A stretch of DNA of 64,000 bases, from assembly GCA_019155185.1 (NCBI GenBank), contig CM032801.1:4207351-4271350 (forward strand), given 5' to 3'. Under the pieces are notes generated by a model that had not been told where the DNA came from, searched no databases, and saw only the letters and a program-made list of their open reading frames with translations. This DNA is from Beaufortia kweichowensis (taxonomy: Eukaryota; Chordata; Actinopteri; Cypriniformes; Gastromyzontidae). The position numbers were made by a program, and so were the translations under genes. Positions 37,796 to 48,562 of the stretch are shown one piece after another; the stretch's first letter is position 1, and every line of letters starts with the position of its first letter.

Positions 37796-40700
37796 ATGGA
37801 TTTCTCGAAATGGTCCAATTTAGCATCGGCTCCGAGTTTAAAGAATTTGACAGATGCAGGGTTTGGTGTACCGAAAGAGAAACAGCACGTGCCTGTGCAA
37901 GAGCTAGTGAAAGCGCACATCGAGTCGTTTGATCAGGCTGTTACTGATGGATTATGTCGAGTTGTGGGGGTGAGCTTCACATATCGATTTCAAATACATA
38001 GACATATCAAGACATATAAGTAAAGTTTTCCTGTCTGTTTCTGTGTGTTTAAGGCTATTCCTCCAATAGAGTTCATGTACAAAGGAGACAGGATCAGTCT
38101 GTCTTTTGTGGATGCTGTGATTCAACGTCCTGCAGTTTCTAAAGGAGGAATCAGCAAAGATCTGAGAGTCTTCCCTGCCGAGTGCAGAGGCAGAAGATGT
38201 ACATACAGAGGAAGGCTGGTGGTATGTTACTGTAATGAATGTATGCATGACTTATCTGTTTTTCATTGTTGTGACAGTGGCAAAACTGCTGTCTCTAGCT
38301 TATGATTTGTCTATGTGATCTACTACTACTACTACTTTTCAATAAAGATGCTCTATCAGTCATGTTGCACAAGCTTTCTGATGATTTTGTCAATTCAGTT
38401 TAGATTTATTTCTGTAGAGCTTTTCACAAAGTAGCTTTTTAAAACACATTTTAGTAGAAGACACAACAGTAATGAGATGATGAAAAACATGATAAATCTA
38501 TAATATATGATATTATTAAGCTTTTCTGCATGTAGTTTAGCATTACAAAAAGCAAAATTGTGACACCTGACAGTTTGGTGTAGTCATTTGAGGAATAAAA
38601 TATACCTTAAGATGATAGTTCTGTTATATTGTTCTATAATAAGAGTATGATGAAAACAATGCAAGTATGAAAACTCAAAACACTAGTCAGAAATGTGCAT
38701 TTATTGATACTAAACTAAAAATACCAGAACGTTATGCGCACATAATATTCTGTATAAAGGAGAAGATGGAAACGGATTTTGGTAACATGTTATGCTGCAT
38801 TGTCAGATTTAGTGACCCTGCTGTATGACTGAGACCGTTTATATCAGGTCAAAATAATTTTTAGGCTATACAATTAAAGAGATTAGATATTACCAGAAGG
38901 AATTTGAAGAACATTAAAGTCATTCTGTAGAAAGGAGAAGAGGGAAACATATGTTGATAACCTGTTATACTGCATTGTCAGATTTGGTGACCCTGCTATA
39001 TGACTGTCACTGTTTACATCAGGTCAAAATGATTTTCAAAGAGATTAGATGTTACCAGAGTGAATTTAGAGAACTTTGTTTATAATGATTGATTTTGGTT
39101 ACCCTATTCATGAAAAACAAAAAAAGCTTAAGCTTAAAAAGAAAATGCTGTAACTTAAAGTTTAAAAAAAAAAAGTTAAACATCTTATTATAACTAAACC
39201 TGGACATTAACATAGGAAAAGAAAAATAACTTCTTTGTAGCACACACGACTGTTCACATTTACATTTCATTACCCCATCACCTGACCAAAGATAAATATA
39301 TAATGTGGCTTTTTTAAAGAGACAAGAGTGAATGTTTTGTCTTTTCACAGGCCGATGTCAGCTGGTCAGTAAATGGAGATCCTAAAGGAATCATTAAGCA
39401 GGCTCTGGGTCAGCTTCCCATCATGGTCAAATCAAAACTGTGCAACCTTTACGGTCTCTCACCCAAAGAACTCATCGAGCATCACGAGGAAGCTGAGGTA
39501 CGCGTACGATCTTTCTAAAAATACCTGTGTAACAGAATGCTATATCTCAGTGTGTGTTATAACAGAAGTTTAATTTTCTCACCGACAGGAAATGGGTGGG
39601 TATTTCATCGTAAACGGCATCGAGAAAGTGATTCGTCTGCTGATCATGCAGAAGAGAAACTTTCCCATCACCCTAGCGAGACCCAAATATAAAAGCAGAG
39701 GACCGGGCTACACGCAGTACGGTGGGTACAGCCAGAAAATATTACGTCCATAGAAGACGATGTGTGATTTAATTCGTGATTATTTTGTGTGCAGCTATTT
39801 CAATGCATTGTGTAAAGGACGAACACACGGCCGTTAACATGAATCTTCACTACCTGGAAAATGGAACAGTTATGGTGAATTTCATTTACCGGAAAGAACT
39901 GTTCTTTGTTCCCTTGGGCTTTGCACTGAAGGTAAAATAAAATTGTTTCACATTATTGTTGTCCGCAATGATCAGTAACCGCTTACATTTATGCTTAAAA
40001 AGGCTTAAACAAAACACTGACCTTTTTCTTTTTACAAGGCTCTGGTGGACTTCTCAGATTTCCAGATCTATCAGGAGCTGATCAAAGGCAGAGAGGACAA
40101 CTCGTTTTATAAGAGCTGTGTCTCTCAAATGCTGCGCGTGGTTATGGACGAGGGCTGCACGACGAAAGACAAGGTGCTCGGTTATCTGGGCGAGCGTTTC
40201 CGGTTAAAACTGTTCCGCCCGGAGTGGTATACTAACAAACAGTGTGGCAAGTTCTTCTTAGAGTGAGTGTTGTGCGTTACTGATCATATCTAGCTTTGAC
40301 ACGATGAGTCAGTATTCAACCCTGGTTTATGTTGGATGTTTTACCGTCTTCTGTTTGCAGTGAATGCTTGTGTATCCATCTGAATTCAGACGTGGAGAAG
40401 TTTTACATGTTGTGTCTAATGACACGGAAGCTCTTCAGCTTTGCCAAGCAGGAGTGTATGGAGGAAGGCGTGGACAGTTTGATGTTGCAGGAAGTTCTCA
40501 CACCTGGGCGGCTCTACCTCATGTTCCTAAAAGTAATTTCACTTCATCATCTGTTCACTGTCACGTCTGTCTTGTGCATTTCTAACGCCGTTCTGTACGT
40601 TCCTCAGGAGAAAATGGAAAGCTGGATCCAGACTTTGAAATTGAACATAGAAAAGAGAAGTCAGAGATTGGGAGAACTGACTGAAGATAATCTCATGCAC

Positions 40701-43700
40701 GTCTTAGGCAGGAACACAGATCTCAGCAAAGCATTTGAGTATATGTTAGCCACGGGAAACCTCAAGTCACAAACAGGTATTAAATCAATCGTGCTATATA
40801 CAACATTAAAACTATCGAGCGATTGTCATGTTAACCCCTCGCTGTCCTGCAGGTCTGGGCTTGCAGCAGGACACAGGAATGTGTATTGTGGCAGACAAGC
40901 TGAACTTCATCCGGTATTTGTCACATTTCCGCTGCGTGCACAGAGGAGCCGCGATTCGCTAAGATGAGGACCACGTCTGTGCGAAAGCTGCTGCCGGAGT
41001 CGTGGGGTTTCGTGTGTCCCGTGCACACGCCGGACGGAGAGCCTTGTGGTCTCATGAATCACATGACTGCCCACTGTGAGATCGTGGCTTCGGTTTATCC
41101 TACGAACACCCTGCCGGCCCTGCTCTGCTCTCTGGGTAAAAACGTCGATTCTTACACAAAATGTCATCTCCAATCCTAAATCATAGCAATGCAGAGGATT
41201 TAGAATTTCCTAATTACTAATATGTAAAAGTGTTTCTCATCACTAGGTGTGACTGGAGTAGACGGGACCCCCGGTCAGTCTTACTCGGACTGTTATCCTG
41301 TCATTCTCGATGGGCTCATGATCGGCTGGGTGGAGAAAGAGATAGCGCCATCTGTGGCCGAGTCTCTTCGCCGGTTTAAAGTGAGAAATTATTCAATCTA
41401 TTATTATTATAATCTGTTATTGTTTCGTTTTGTATATGGATGTATCCATGCCAATTTCAACCTTACCATTAAAAAAAAAGATTTTCACCATACTGATGCT
41501 CAGAGATCAATATTGATAATTATAATTATAACAGCCCATATTCCTCATAAATCAGCACCTGAAAAGTAAAATGAAAGAATTATTTTATGTTTTTTGAAGA
41601 GTCATCTCTTCTCCGTTTGTTGGGTGTTATTGCTTCTGGTTTGGGTGTTTTAATTTACAGAAATCCTACAAAGTATGTCGCCTCTCGAAAAAGTGTTTTC
41701 GGGGTAATTGTAGCTTATTTACCAAAGCCTTTTGTAGATGCAATTTTTGTTTTATTTATATAAATGTAAGTGTATTGATGCACAGTGAAATTACGTGTCT
41801 GTAGGTGCTTGGAGAGAAGAAGGTGCCGCCCTCGACTGAGATCGTTCTGGTTCCTCATACGGGTAAAGCCAGCATGTACCCCGCTCTCTATCTGTTCACC
41901 ACACCCTGTCGCATGGTACGGCCCGTCCAGAACCTCGCCCTGGGCAAACAGGAGCTTATCGGCACCTTTGAACAGGTGAGGAGACAGCAACAGTAGAAAA
42001 TGGGTTGTGATTTTTAGTACCACAAAAAAACAGATGTGCTTTATAACGGGATGAATTCAGAAACCCTAGAAGTCTGTTTGGAACTACTCTATTCTCATTG
42101 TAATTTTCAGACAACTTGGTGTAAATTTTTGTTTTATAAAATACTTGATTCTGATTGGTCAGTCGTGACATTTCAAGGCATAAAAACAACCACTCAAAAC
42201 TAATAACACAGGCTTATCTGGGTACTGTGATTCAACTTGAAAATTAGTTATTTACAAATTAACAGATCAGAAATATATAATGAGATTATATTACAAATGA
42301 TTAAACCAAATTGTGTGTTCATCTTTGTGTCTTGGCTGACAGACGTGTCTAAAGATGTTGCATTTGTAAAAAAATGAGCTAATAAAACATTTCAAATCAG
42401 TATTTTGTGTCCAATTATTTATGTGAAGCTTACAAAGTGCATCATTTTCTTTTTCTTACTTACAATCTTTTTTTCAGTTGTACCTGAATGTAGGAATCTT
42501 TGAGGAGGAGTTGGAGGAAGGAGTCACTACACATCAAGAGCTGTTTCCTCACAGTATGTTAAGTGTGGTGGCGGATTTCATTCCTTTCTCTGACCACAAC
42601 CAGAGTCCCAGAAACATGTACCAGTGCCAGATGAGTAAGTTTTTCTCTGACTGATAACATCTTTCTGTCGTGACACATCCACAAATATCAACGTTAGGGA
42701 ACTTTTAAGAACTGCATGCCTCTGCTTGTCTCATGTCTGATGTCATTGAAATCATTGAAGCGGTGCTTTTACCTGGATACAGTTAAGAATGTGATCTCAT
42801 CCTCTTTTTTTTAAAGGTAAACAAACCATGGGCTTCCCGCTGCACTCGTACCAGGACCGAACGGACAATAAGCTGTATCGTCTGCAGACGCCTCAGAGTC
42901 CTCTGGTCAGACCTGTGATGTACGACCACTACAACATGGACAACTATCCGATTGGCACCAATGCAATAGTGGCCGTCATTTCTTACACCGGCTATGATAT
43001 GGAGGATGCTATGGTAAGCAAACGTTCGGTCATATTCCAGTTTTTCTGCGTGTCTGTTCTGCATTTGTAAATGTTTTGTGTGTTCATTCTCAGATTGTGA
43101 ACAAGTCCTCGTACGAGCGTGGCTTTGCACACGGTTCCGTTTATAAGACTGAGGTCATAGATCTGTCAGAGCTCCGCAAAGGTGAGGACAGCTGGGTTTT
43201 CGGGCTCAAGCCAGATGACCCTAAAGTAAAGGATCGCCTGGATGCCGACGGGATGCCGTTTTTAGGCTCTGTGATACAGTATGGAGATCCTCTCTTCAGC
43301 TGCATCGATCTCAATACTGGCAAGAGTTTCGTGAAATTCAACAAGTAAGGCATCACGTCTCTGTCGGGTGTTATTACTGGTATGCATGCATGCATGCTAA
43401 TTTAAAGGGATAGTGCATTTAAAACCAGTTTTGCAGTACAGATATTTTGAACAACCAAACATTACTGGAACCCATTGTGTTCACAAAAGAAAAAGTTATA
43501 TAAATGATAGAATTTTTTTATTGTTGGGTGAACTTTCCCTTTAATGCTTTATGTCAGTACTCCAGCTGTGTGTTTAGGTTTTGTTGGTTTCTGCTCATTG
43601 TATCTCTTGTCTCTCTCCAGGTACCAGGAAAGTTTTGTTGTGGACAATATTAAAGTATGCAGCAATGACATGGGAACCGGTCGCTTTAAACGAGTGTGCA

Positions 43701-44503
43701 TGACATACCGCATTCCCAGGAACCCCACCATCGGAGACAAGTTCGCCAGTAGACACGGTCAGAAGGGAATCTTGAGCCGCCTGTGGCCCGCTGAGGACAT
43801 GCCCTTCACCGAGAGCGGCATGACCCCTGACATCCTTTTCAACCCCCACGGATTTCCTTCCAGAATGACCATCGGTATGCTCATCGAGAGCATGGCTGGA
43901 AAATCCGCGGCCCTCCACGGCTTGTGCCACGACGCTACACCTTTTACCTTCTCCGAGGACAACTCTGCGCTGGAGTACTTCGGTGAGATGATGAAAGCCG
44001 CAGGGTACAACTACTACGGTACAGAGCGGCTGTACTCCGGATTGAGCGGCTTGGAACTCGAGGCGGACATCTTCATCGGGGTGGTTTACTATCAGCGACT
44101 GCGACACATGGTTTCCGACAAGTTCCAGGTGAGAACTACGGGAGCGAGAGATAAAGTCACCAATCAGCCGTTGGGAGGGAGGAACGTACAGGGAGGAATT
44201 CGCTTCGGAGAGATGGAACGGGATGCTTTGCTGGCTCACGGTACGTCGTTCCTGCTCCACGACCGGTTGTTTAACTGCTCGGACCGATCTGTGGCTCAGG
44301 TGTGCGTGAAATGTGGCAGTCTGCTGTCCCCGCTTCTGGAAAAACCACCGCCTCATTGGTCAGCCACGCGTCATCGAAAGACCATTTGCCAGCTGTGTAA
44401 CAAGAGCGACTCCATCGAGACTGTGTCCGTTCCGTATGTGTTCAGATACTTTGCAGCGGAGCTTGCTTCCATGAACATTAAAGTCAAATTAGATGTCAAG
44501 TAG
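37796..44503 (+). CDS. polr1b: RNA polymerase I second-largest subunit, frameshifted in exon 9
   Basis: Coding exons: 37796-37969, 38054-38221, 39351-39497, 39589-39721, 39795-39931, 40039-40262, 40361-40532, 40608-40776, 40853-41135, 41247-41380, 41805-41975, 42478-42634, 42817-43013, 43094-43344 and 43621-44503. All junctions are GT-AG and phase-matched except for one extra base in exon 9. That base causes TAA at 40960-40962 after 477 residues. Without it the protein is 1132 residues (human 1135). Landmarks (corrected numbering): GYDMEDAM, the Asp/Glu region near the active centre; GDKFASRHGQKG at 877-888, the hybrid-binding motif; and a C-terminal zinc site with CVKC near 1067 and CQLC near 1095. 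The subunit forms half of the active cleft of the nucleolar polymerase that makes pre-rRNA. Met at 37796 is chosen over the in-frame Met at 37784 because it matches family N-termini (MDxSxxW). Confidence 0.97.
38750..39085 (+). repeat. Tandem duplication of about 175 bp in polr1b intron 2
   Basis: Two diverged units start at about 38750 and 38925. Shared blocks include ctgtataaaggagaag / ctgtagaaaggagaag, gcattgtcagattt, gtgaccctgct, tatgactg, catcaggtcaaaat and agagattagat. Similarity is roughly 80-85 percent by eye. Confidence 0.75.
40948..40963 (+). other. Apparent one-base insertion and premature stop in polr1b
   Basis: Exon 9 reads GGA GCC GCG ATT CGC TAA in the incoming frame. The conserved continuation (MRTTSVRKLLPESWGF) starts at 40964, one base out of that frame. 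Dropping one G within GCGATT restores Gly-Ala-Ala-Phe-Ala-Lys-Met. The exon is 283 bases where 282 would keep phase with exon 10. Confidence 0.85.
43404..43542 (+). mobile_element. Short 'agttcaccc' family copy in polr1b intron 14
   Basis: It begins aaagggatagtgc, contains cccattgtgttcacaaaag, and ends tgttgggtgaactttccctt. This is an internally deleted relative of the elements at 16675 and 52003. Confidence 0.55.
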
Positions 44504-44535
44504 AATTTACTTTTCGGTTTCTTTGTGTTTGTGGA

Positions 44536-44541
44536 AATAAA
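44536..44541 (+). terminator. polr1b polyadenylation signal
   Basis: AATAAA lies 33 bases after the polr1b stop codon, followed by a T/G-rich stretch, so the 3' UTR would be very short. Position and context fit well. Confidence 0.7.
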
Positions 44542-44559
44542 GTGCCTGAATGTATAATA

Positions 44560-45655
44560 TGGAGAGCGAGTCTTCAGCACTTTTCAAGTCTAAATGTCAC
44601 AAAGTGAGTTATTTTCCATACAATTATTAATGGAAAGAAACAGAATTGATAAGGCTTGTGAACGAGCACAACCCAATAAGTTTTCCTGTTAATAATTACT
44701 ATTTTTGCTAACATTTAAATGCTTTTTGAATTAAATTATCCTTTCTTACAACCTTGTTCCAAATGTGTATCACATATTTACATTTTGAAAATATGTATAT
44801 TGTTACACTTAAGTCTCACAAATCCTACACACAATAAATGTACACACAAGCTGTTGTGTGTGTTGTAAATGACTTACTTATGAGTCTTTTTGATTGATTC
44901 AATAATAAGTAACTTAATTTGAACTAAGTTCACAAATCAATCTAGATAAGTTCTTCAAAAGTTCTTCATAAAATCTTTATAAAAAACTTTGATGTCATTT
45001 GTAAATAGTGCTGGGAATTACAAACATGATCAGCACATTTTGTGACAAAATACTGTAGTATTACTTATAGTAAATTAGTAAACTTGATGCGTCCTTGATC
45101 TAGATTGAAAAGATGAATGTTTATGGATGATAAAAGAGATGGAACACTTGAGATGGAAATAAATTTATACATAATTGATTGTAGTGGAATATAATATTTA
45201 CTGGCCAAGCACAATGATGGTGTTACACTGCTGTAAATAAAAAAATAAAATCATATTTTATTTACATTCATTCAAAAGTAAACTTAGTAGTATATATTTT
45301 GCTGGATGATACACAAAACGCATATCGTATCTGTCACCATGATTCATTTATTCTGCGGTTGGTTGGTTGGTTATCTGATGTCAAAATGGACTAACCATAT
45401 TATGTAGAATAAAACATCACTTTTATGATTGTGCATGACTTGAAACATTTGTCAAAAGTATTATTTATTTTTATAGGTGTAAACTTATTTTAAGTACAAT
45501 TCCAATATTACCTAGTTGGTAATTTTAGTAATTTCATTTAGTGAGCTAGAGATGCAAAAACACGCTTCTCCTTTAAGTAATGCCAAATGTCTTCATGCAC
45601 TTTCATGTCCACATATACAGAAATCATGAGAGTTCAGCTAAAACATCCTTTAGAT
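44560..45655. other. Tail-to-tail intergenic region polr1b / nanp
   Basis: AT-rich sequence without coding features between the 3' ends of the two convergent genes. Candidate nanp polyadenylation hexamers (AATAAA on minus) are at 45464-45469 and 45347-45352. A small GGTT run lies at 45357-45373. Confidence 0.5.
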
Positions 45656-46833
45656 TCAATACACTAGATACAGTGTAGTCTGGGTCACAGAGCTCTGTGG
45701 GATACATTTACTTTCGCTGTTTATACACACGGTTGCTTTCACTCCTGCATTGATGCCTCCCTGGATGTCCGTACTGAGGGAATCGCCCACCATGATGCAG
45801 TCCTGTGGCTGAACTCTCAGGCACTCAAAACAGTGAGTGAAGATTGAGAGAGCCGGTTTCTGCTCAGGGTGATCTCCCCCCACCACAACCGCAGTGAAGA
45901 GACCCTCACATCTCACCGCCTCTATCTTCTCCCACTGCGTCTGAGCATCGCCATTGGTGAGCAGCAACAGTTTGTAGGTTTTCTGGAGCTCCTTCAGCAG
46001 AGTTCGAACCTCAGGAGACAGATTCAGCACCTCTAATCGCCTATTCTTCCATGTGTAATAGCAACTGGAGACAAGAGCCGGATCCGGGTCTGTTCCTTGC
46101 GTCTCCTGTATGGCTTCGAACCAGTGATGGATCCTTACGTCATCTATAGTTCTGCCTTGAGATGGGTCAAACGATTCGTGGAGAAGCTTTTGTGAAAAAC
46201 ATTCACAGATGTGTTTAATGTGACTTTCCTCCAGATGTCTAGACTTTAGCAGTTCACAGACCTACAGTGAGAACACAGTATAAATGACAAAAGTTACAAC
46301 CAGATTTAACCATTGTATAACCATGTAAGGCGTAATTAAGTTAAAATATGGTAATACAAATCGTAATCAAGCTGCAGAAACATGATTGCTAAAATAAAAA
46401 CCATGGTTAATGTACTTTTGCTAAACCATTGGGATGGAACGTAGTTGTTGGTATGCTTTCATTGTTTGTGTGTACAAACGTCATCACACATCACTTTCCA
46501 TTGTAACTAATATTTATTGTTACATTATGAAAAATTATGTTCTGTCTTTATATAGCCCTTACAAAATTTAATTATGGTTTTACTAGAAATAAAACAAAAA
46601 CATGGTTACTAAAGCTTAAACAATAAATTAACAGTAGTTTCCGTCAAAACCATGGTTACTTCACTTCTACTATAATAAAACCATTGGTGATTTTCGTCAG
46701 TAAGGTGTCAGTGTGTTTTTCATTCATTGTATTCATTTACCTTCTCAATGGCCACTCGTCCTGCACCGGCTGTATCGACCAGTGTATTATCCAAGTCAAA
46801 AATTATCGCTAAAACTCCTCGATTTTCCATCAT
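45656..46833 (-). CDS. nanp: N-acylneuraminate-9-phosphatase, two coding exons
   Basis: Coding exons are 46741-46833 and 45656-46261. HAD-family motifs in order: IFDLDNT (nucleophile Asp13, acid/base Asp15), LLTNGD (Thr133), EQKP (Lys166) and MVGDSLSTD (Asp191, Asp196). The long insert between motifs I and II is the helical C1 cap. The enzyme removes phosphate from N-acetylneuraminate 9-phosphate in cytosolic sialic acid synthesis. As assembled, the protein has 232 residues and ends SVTQTTLYLVY. Another frame over the same bases reads DPDYTVSSVLNLKDVLAELS before a stop at 45624-45626. This resembles the usual C-terminus (human 248 residues), so one base appears lost around 45686-45710. Two adjacent ATGs start the gene; either could be used. 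Confidence 0.95.
45686..45710 (-). other. Apparent one-base loss near the nanp C-terminus
   Basis: Upstream of this interval the HAD domain is in one frame. Downstream the family-like ending (VSSVLNL) is in the frame one base earlier. The second frame is closed by TAA just upstream, which confines the indel to about these bases. Confidence 0.7.
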
Positions 46834-46946
46834 ATTTCACGAACACGTCTGACATTAACAGCACTTCCGGGCACGCGGAACTCCAGCAGCGAACGTCACA
46901 CAGGTGCTGTGACGTCATGTGTAGATGCATGCTGGGTATAGTAGTC
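46834..46946 (-). promoter_or_regulatory. nanp promoter with ETS, CRE and ZNF143-like sites
   Basis: Within about 110 bases upstream of the nanp start: acttccgggc (ETS-type, about 46863), the palindrome tgacgtca (CRE, 46910-46917), and on the minus strand actactatacccagcatgca (46926-46945). The last is close to the ZNF143/THAP11 motif actacaattcccagcatgc. This combination is typical of TATA-less housekeeping promoters. Confidence 0.65.
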
Positions 46947-48329
46947 AAACGCGAGTCTTTGGTAACTGTTCAAATGCTGCATGTGACTTTATTAGGACTT
47001 TTAGAAGTGAGTTTTTTTAAATAAAATATTACAACCTGTTTAATATGTACAACATCATTTAAATATACAACGTAACCAAAAATGTAAGGTAAGGTAAAAG
47101 GAAGGGTTATTTTGAAAATGTGTGCTTTAGGCTTGTGCTTCACATAAAAAAGTTATCATATTTTTAAATAATTGCTGGGTAAGCACATAATCACAAAAAT
47201 ATTACTTGGCACACTATGGCTTAACTGTCTTGAGACCAAAAAAGCAGACAGCCTTTTTGTAGCCAAGACTGCAAAACATAGGCCTATGTCTCTAAACATA
47301 AATGACCTTCAAAAATAAACTTAAGAGAGATACTTACTAGAATAAAATCAAAACAAATGAATGTTTCTGAACAGTACATCTGGATGCTTAATTTATCATT
47401 AAATGTACAGTATAATATTAACCCTACAAATGAATATAAAAATCAAAATTGCTTATTAAACTAATAAGTGATATGTTAACAAAACTAGCATTCTTCAACA
47501 ACAGTTGAAACATTTTTATTAAGTGTTTAATACTTGAGATAAAGGGATTTTTCAAGGATTACTATATATAGCACCCAGTACTGTAATCAGGTATAATATC
47601 TGCAGCAGCTGAATGCAGGCATACGTGCGAGCTCACCTGGACTCTCATGGTTTGCTTTCAACAAACATGCTCTCTTTCACGTCCTGATCAGATTATATCC
47701 GCTGGCTTTTTAGAAACCCCTGTGCGTGAACTTCAGGCATGGGGTTTCATCTCAGAGTGTACGTGTGAGATGTGCTGACTTCAGATATGATGGCCATCAA
47801 CCACGTACTGTAATTAACACAATTTACAAGAAAGATTACAAGATAAACGTTTGAAAAAAAAATTATGCACATTATTTAGTATCATGAAAATAAATTTAAA
47901 GCAAAAAATATATATTTAAATGCGTATCATTATTCATTACTGATCTCACAACATCTCTTGTCAAAACTGTATACTTTTATCAAATATTATTATAGTGCTC
48001 TACACTAGAATACTTTTGACAGGAAGTATTGACAGAAATTGTTTAATTACACAGTTTTTAACTGTTCTGCACCAAGCCAAGACATGTTCAGTTTTCAACA
48101 CTCGCCTTCATGTCCCAGTTCGACAAGATATGCTGATAGAACGGCTGGCATGACAGAAATCTTAAACGTGTCTCTATCCCACGAGGAATTCAGGTGATGT
48201 CAACCTGTAAAAAAATTCTTTGCAACCAAGGTGAATACCTATTTTAAGCAATAATTGAATGAGAGTCATCTTTTGGAAAGTTATAAAAAGTCTGATTTAT
48301 TTTAATGTGTTATCTTCAAATAGTTTGTT

Positions 48330-48562
48330 CACTCTAAAAAAGGATGTGTTATTTTTTAACACATTTTTTGTGTCATGCTGTTAAATACATAAAAGGGACA
48401 ACACATGTTGAGTTGAAAGTAACACAAGTTGAGTTAAAAGTAACACAAAATGTGTTGTTTTTAAATGAACACAAAGATGTGTCTAGTTAGGGACAACACA
48501 TCTGTGTGTTGTCCCTAACTAGACACATCTTGTGTTATTTTAACACATCTGTTTTTAGAGTG
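48330..48562. mobile_element. Palindromic MITE with 'cactctaaaaa' termini
   Basis: The ends cactctaaaaa and tttttagagtg are inverted, and the next bases (gatgtgtta and taacacatc) are inverted too. The interior carries repeated 'taacacaa' words and a perfect hairpin with 27-bp arms at 48474-48500 and 48505-48531 around a four-base loop. Non-autonomous DNA transposon; no coding. Confidence 0.75.

Noticed and set aside
43595..44356. 253-codon minus-strand frame opposite polr1b exon 15
   Set aside because: A shadow of the strongly biased coding strand; polr1b is clearly the real gene.
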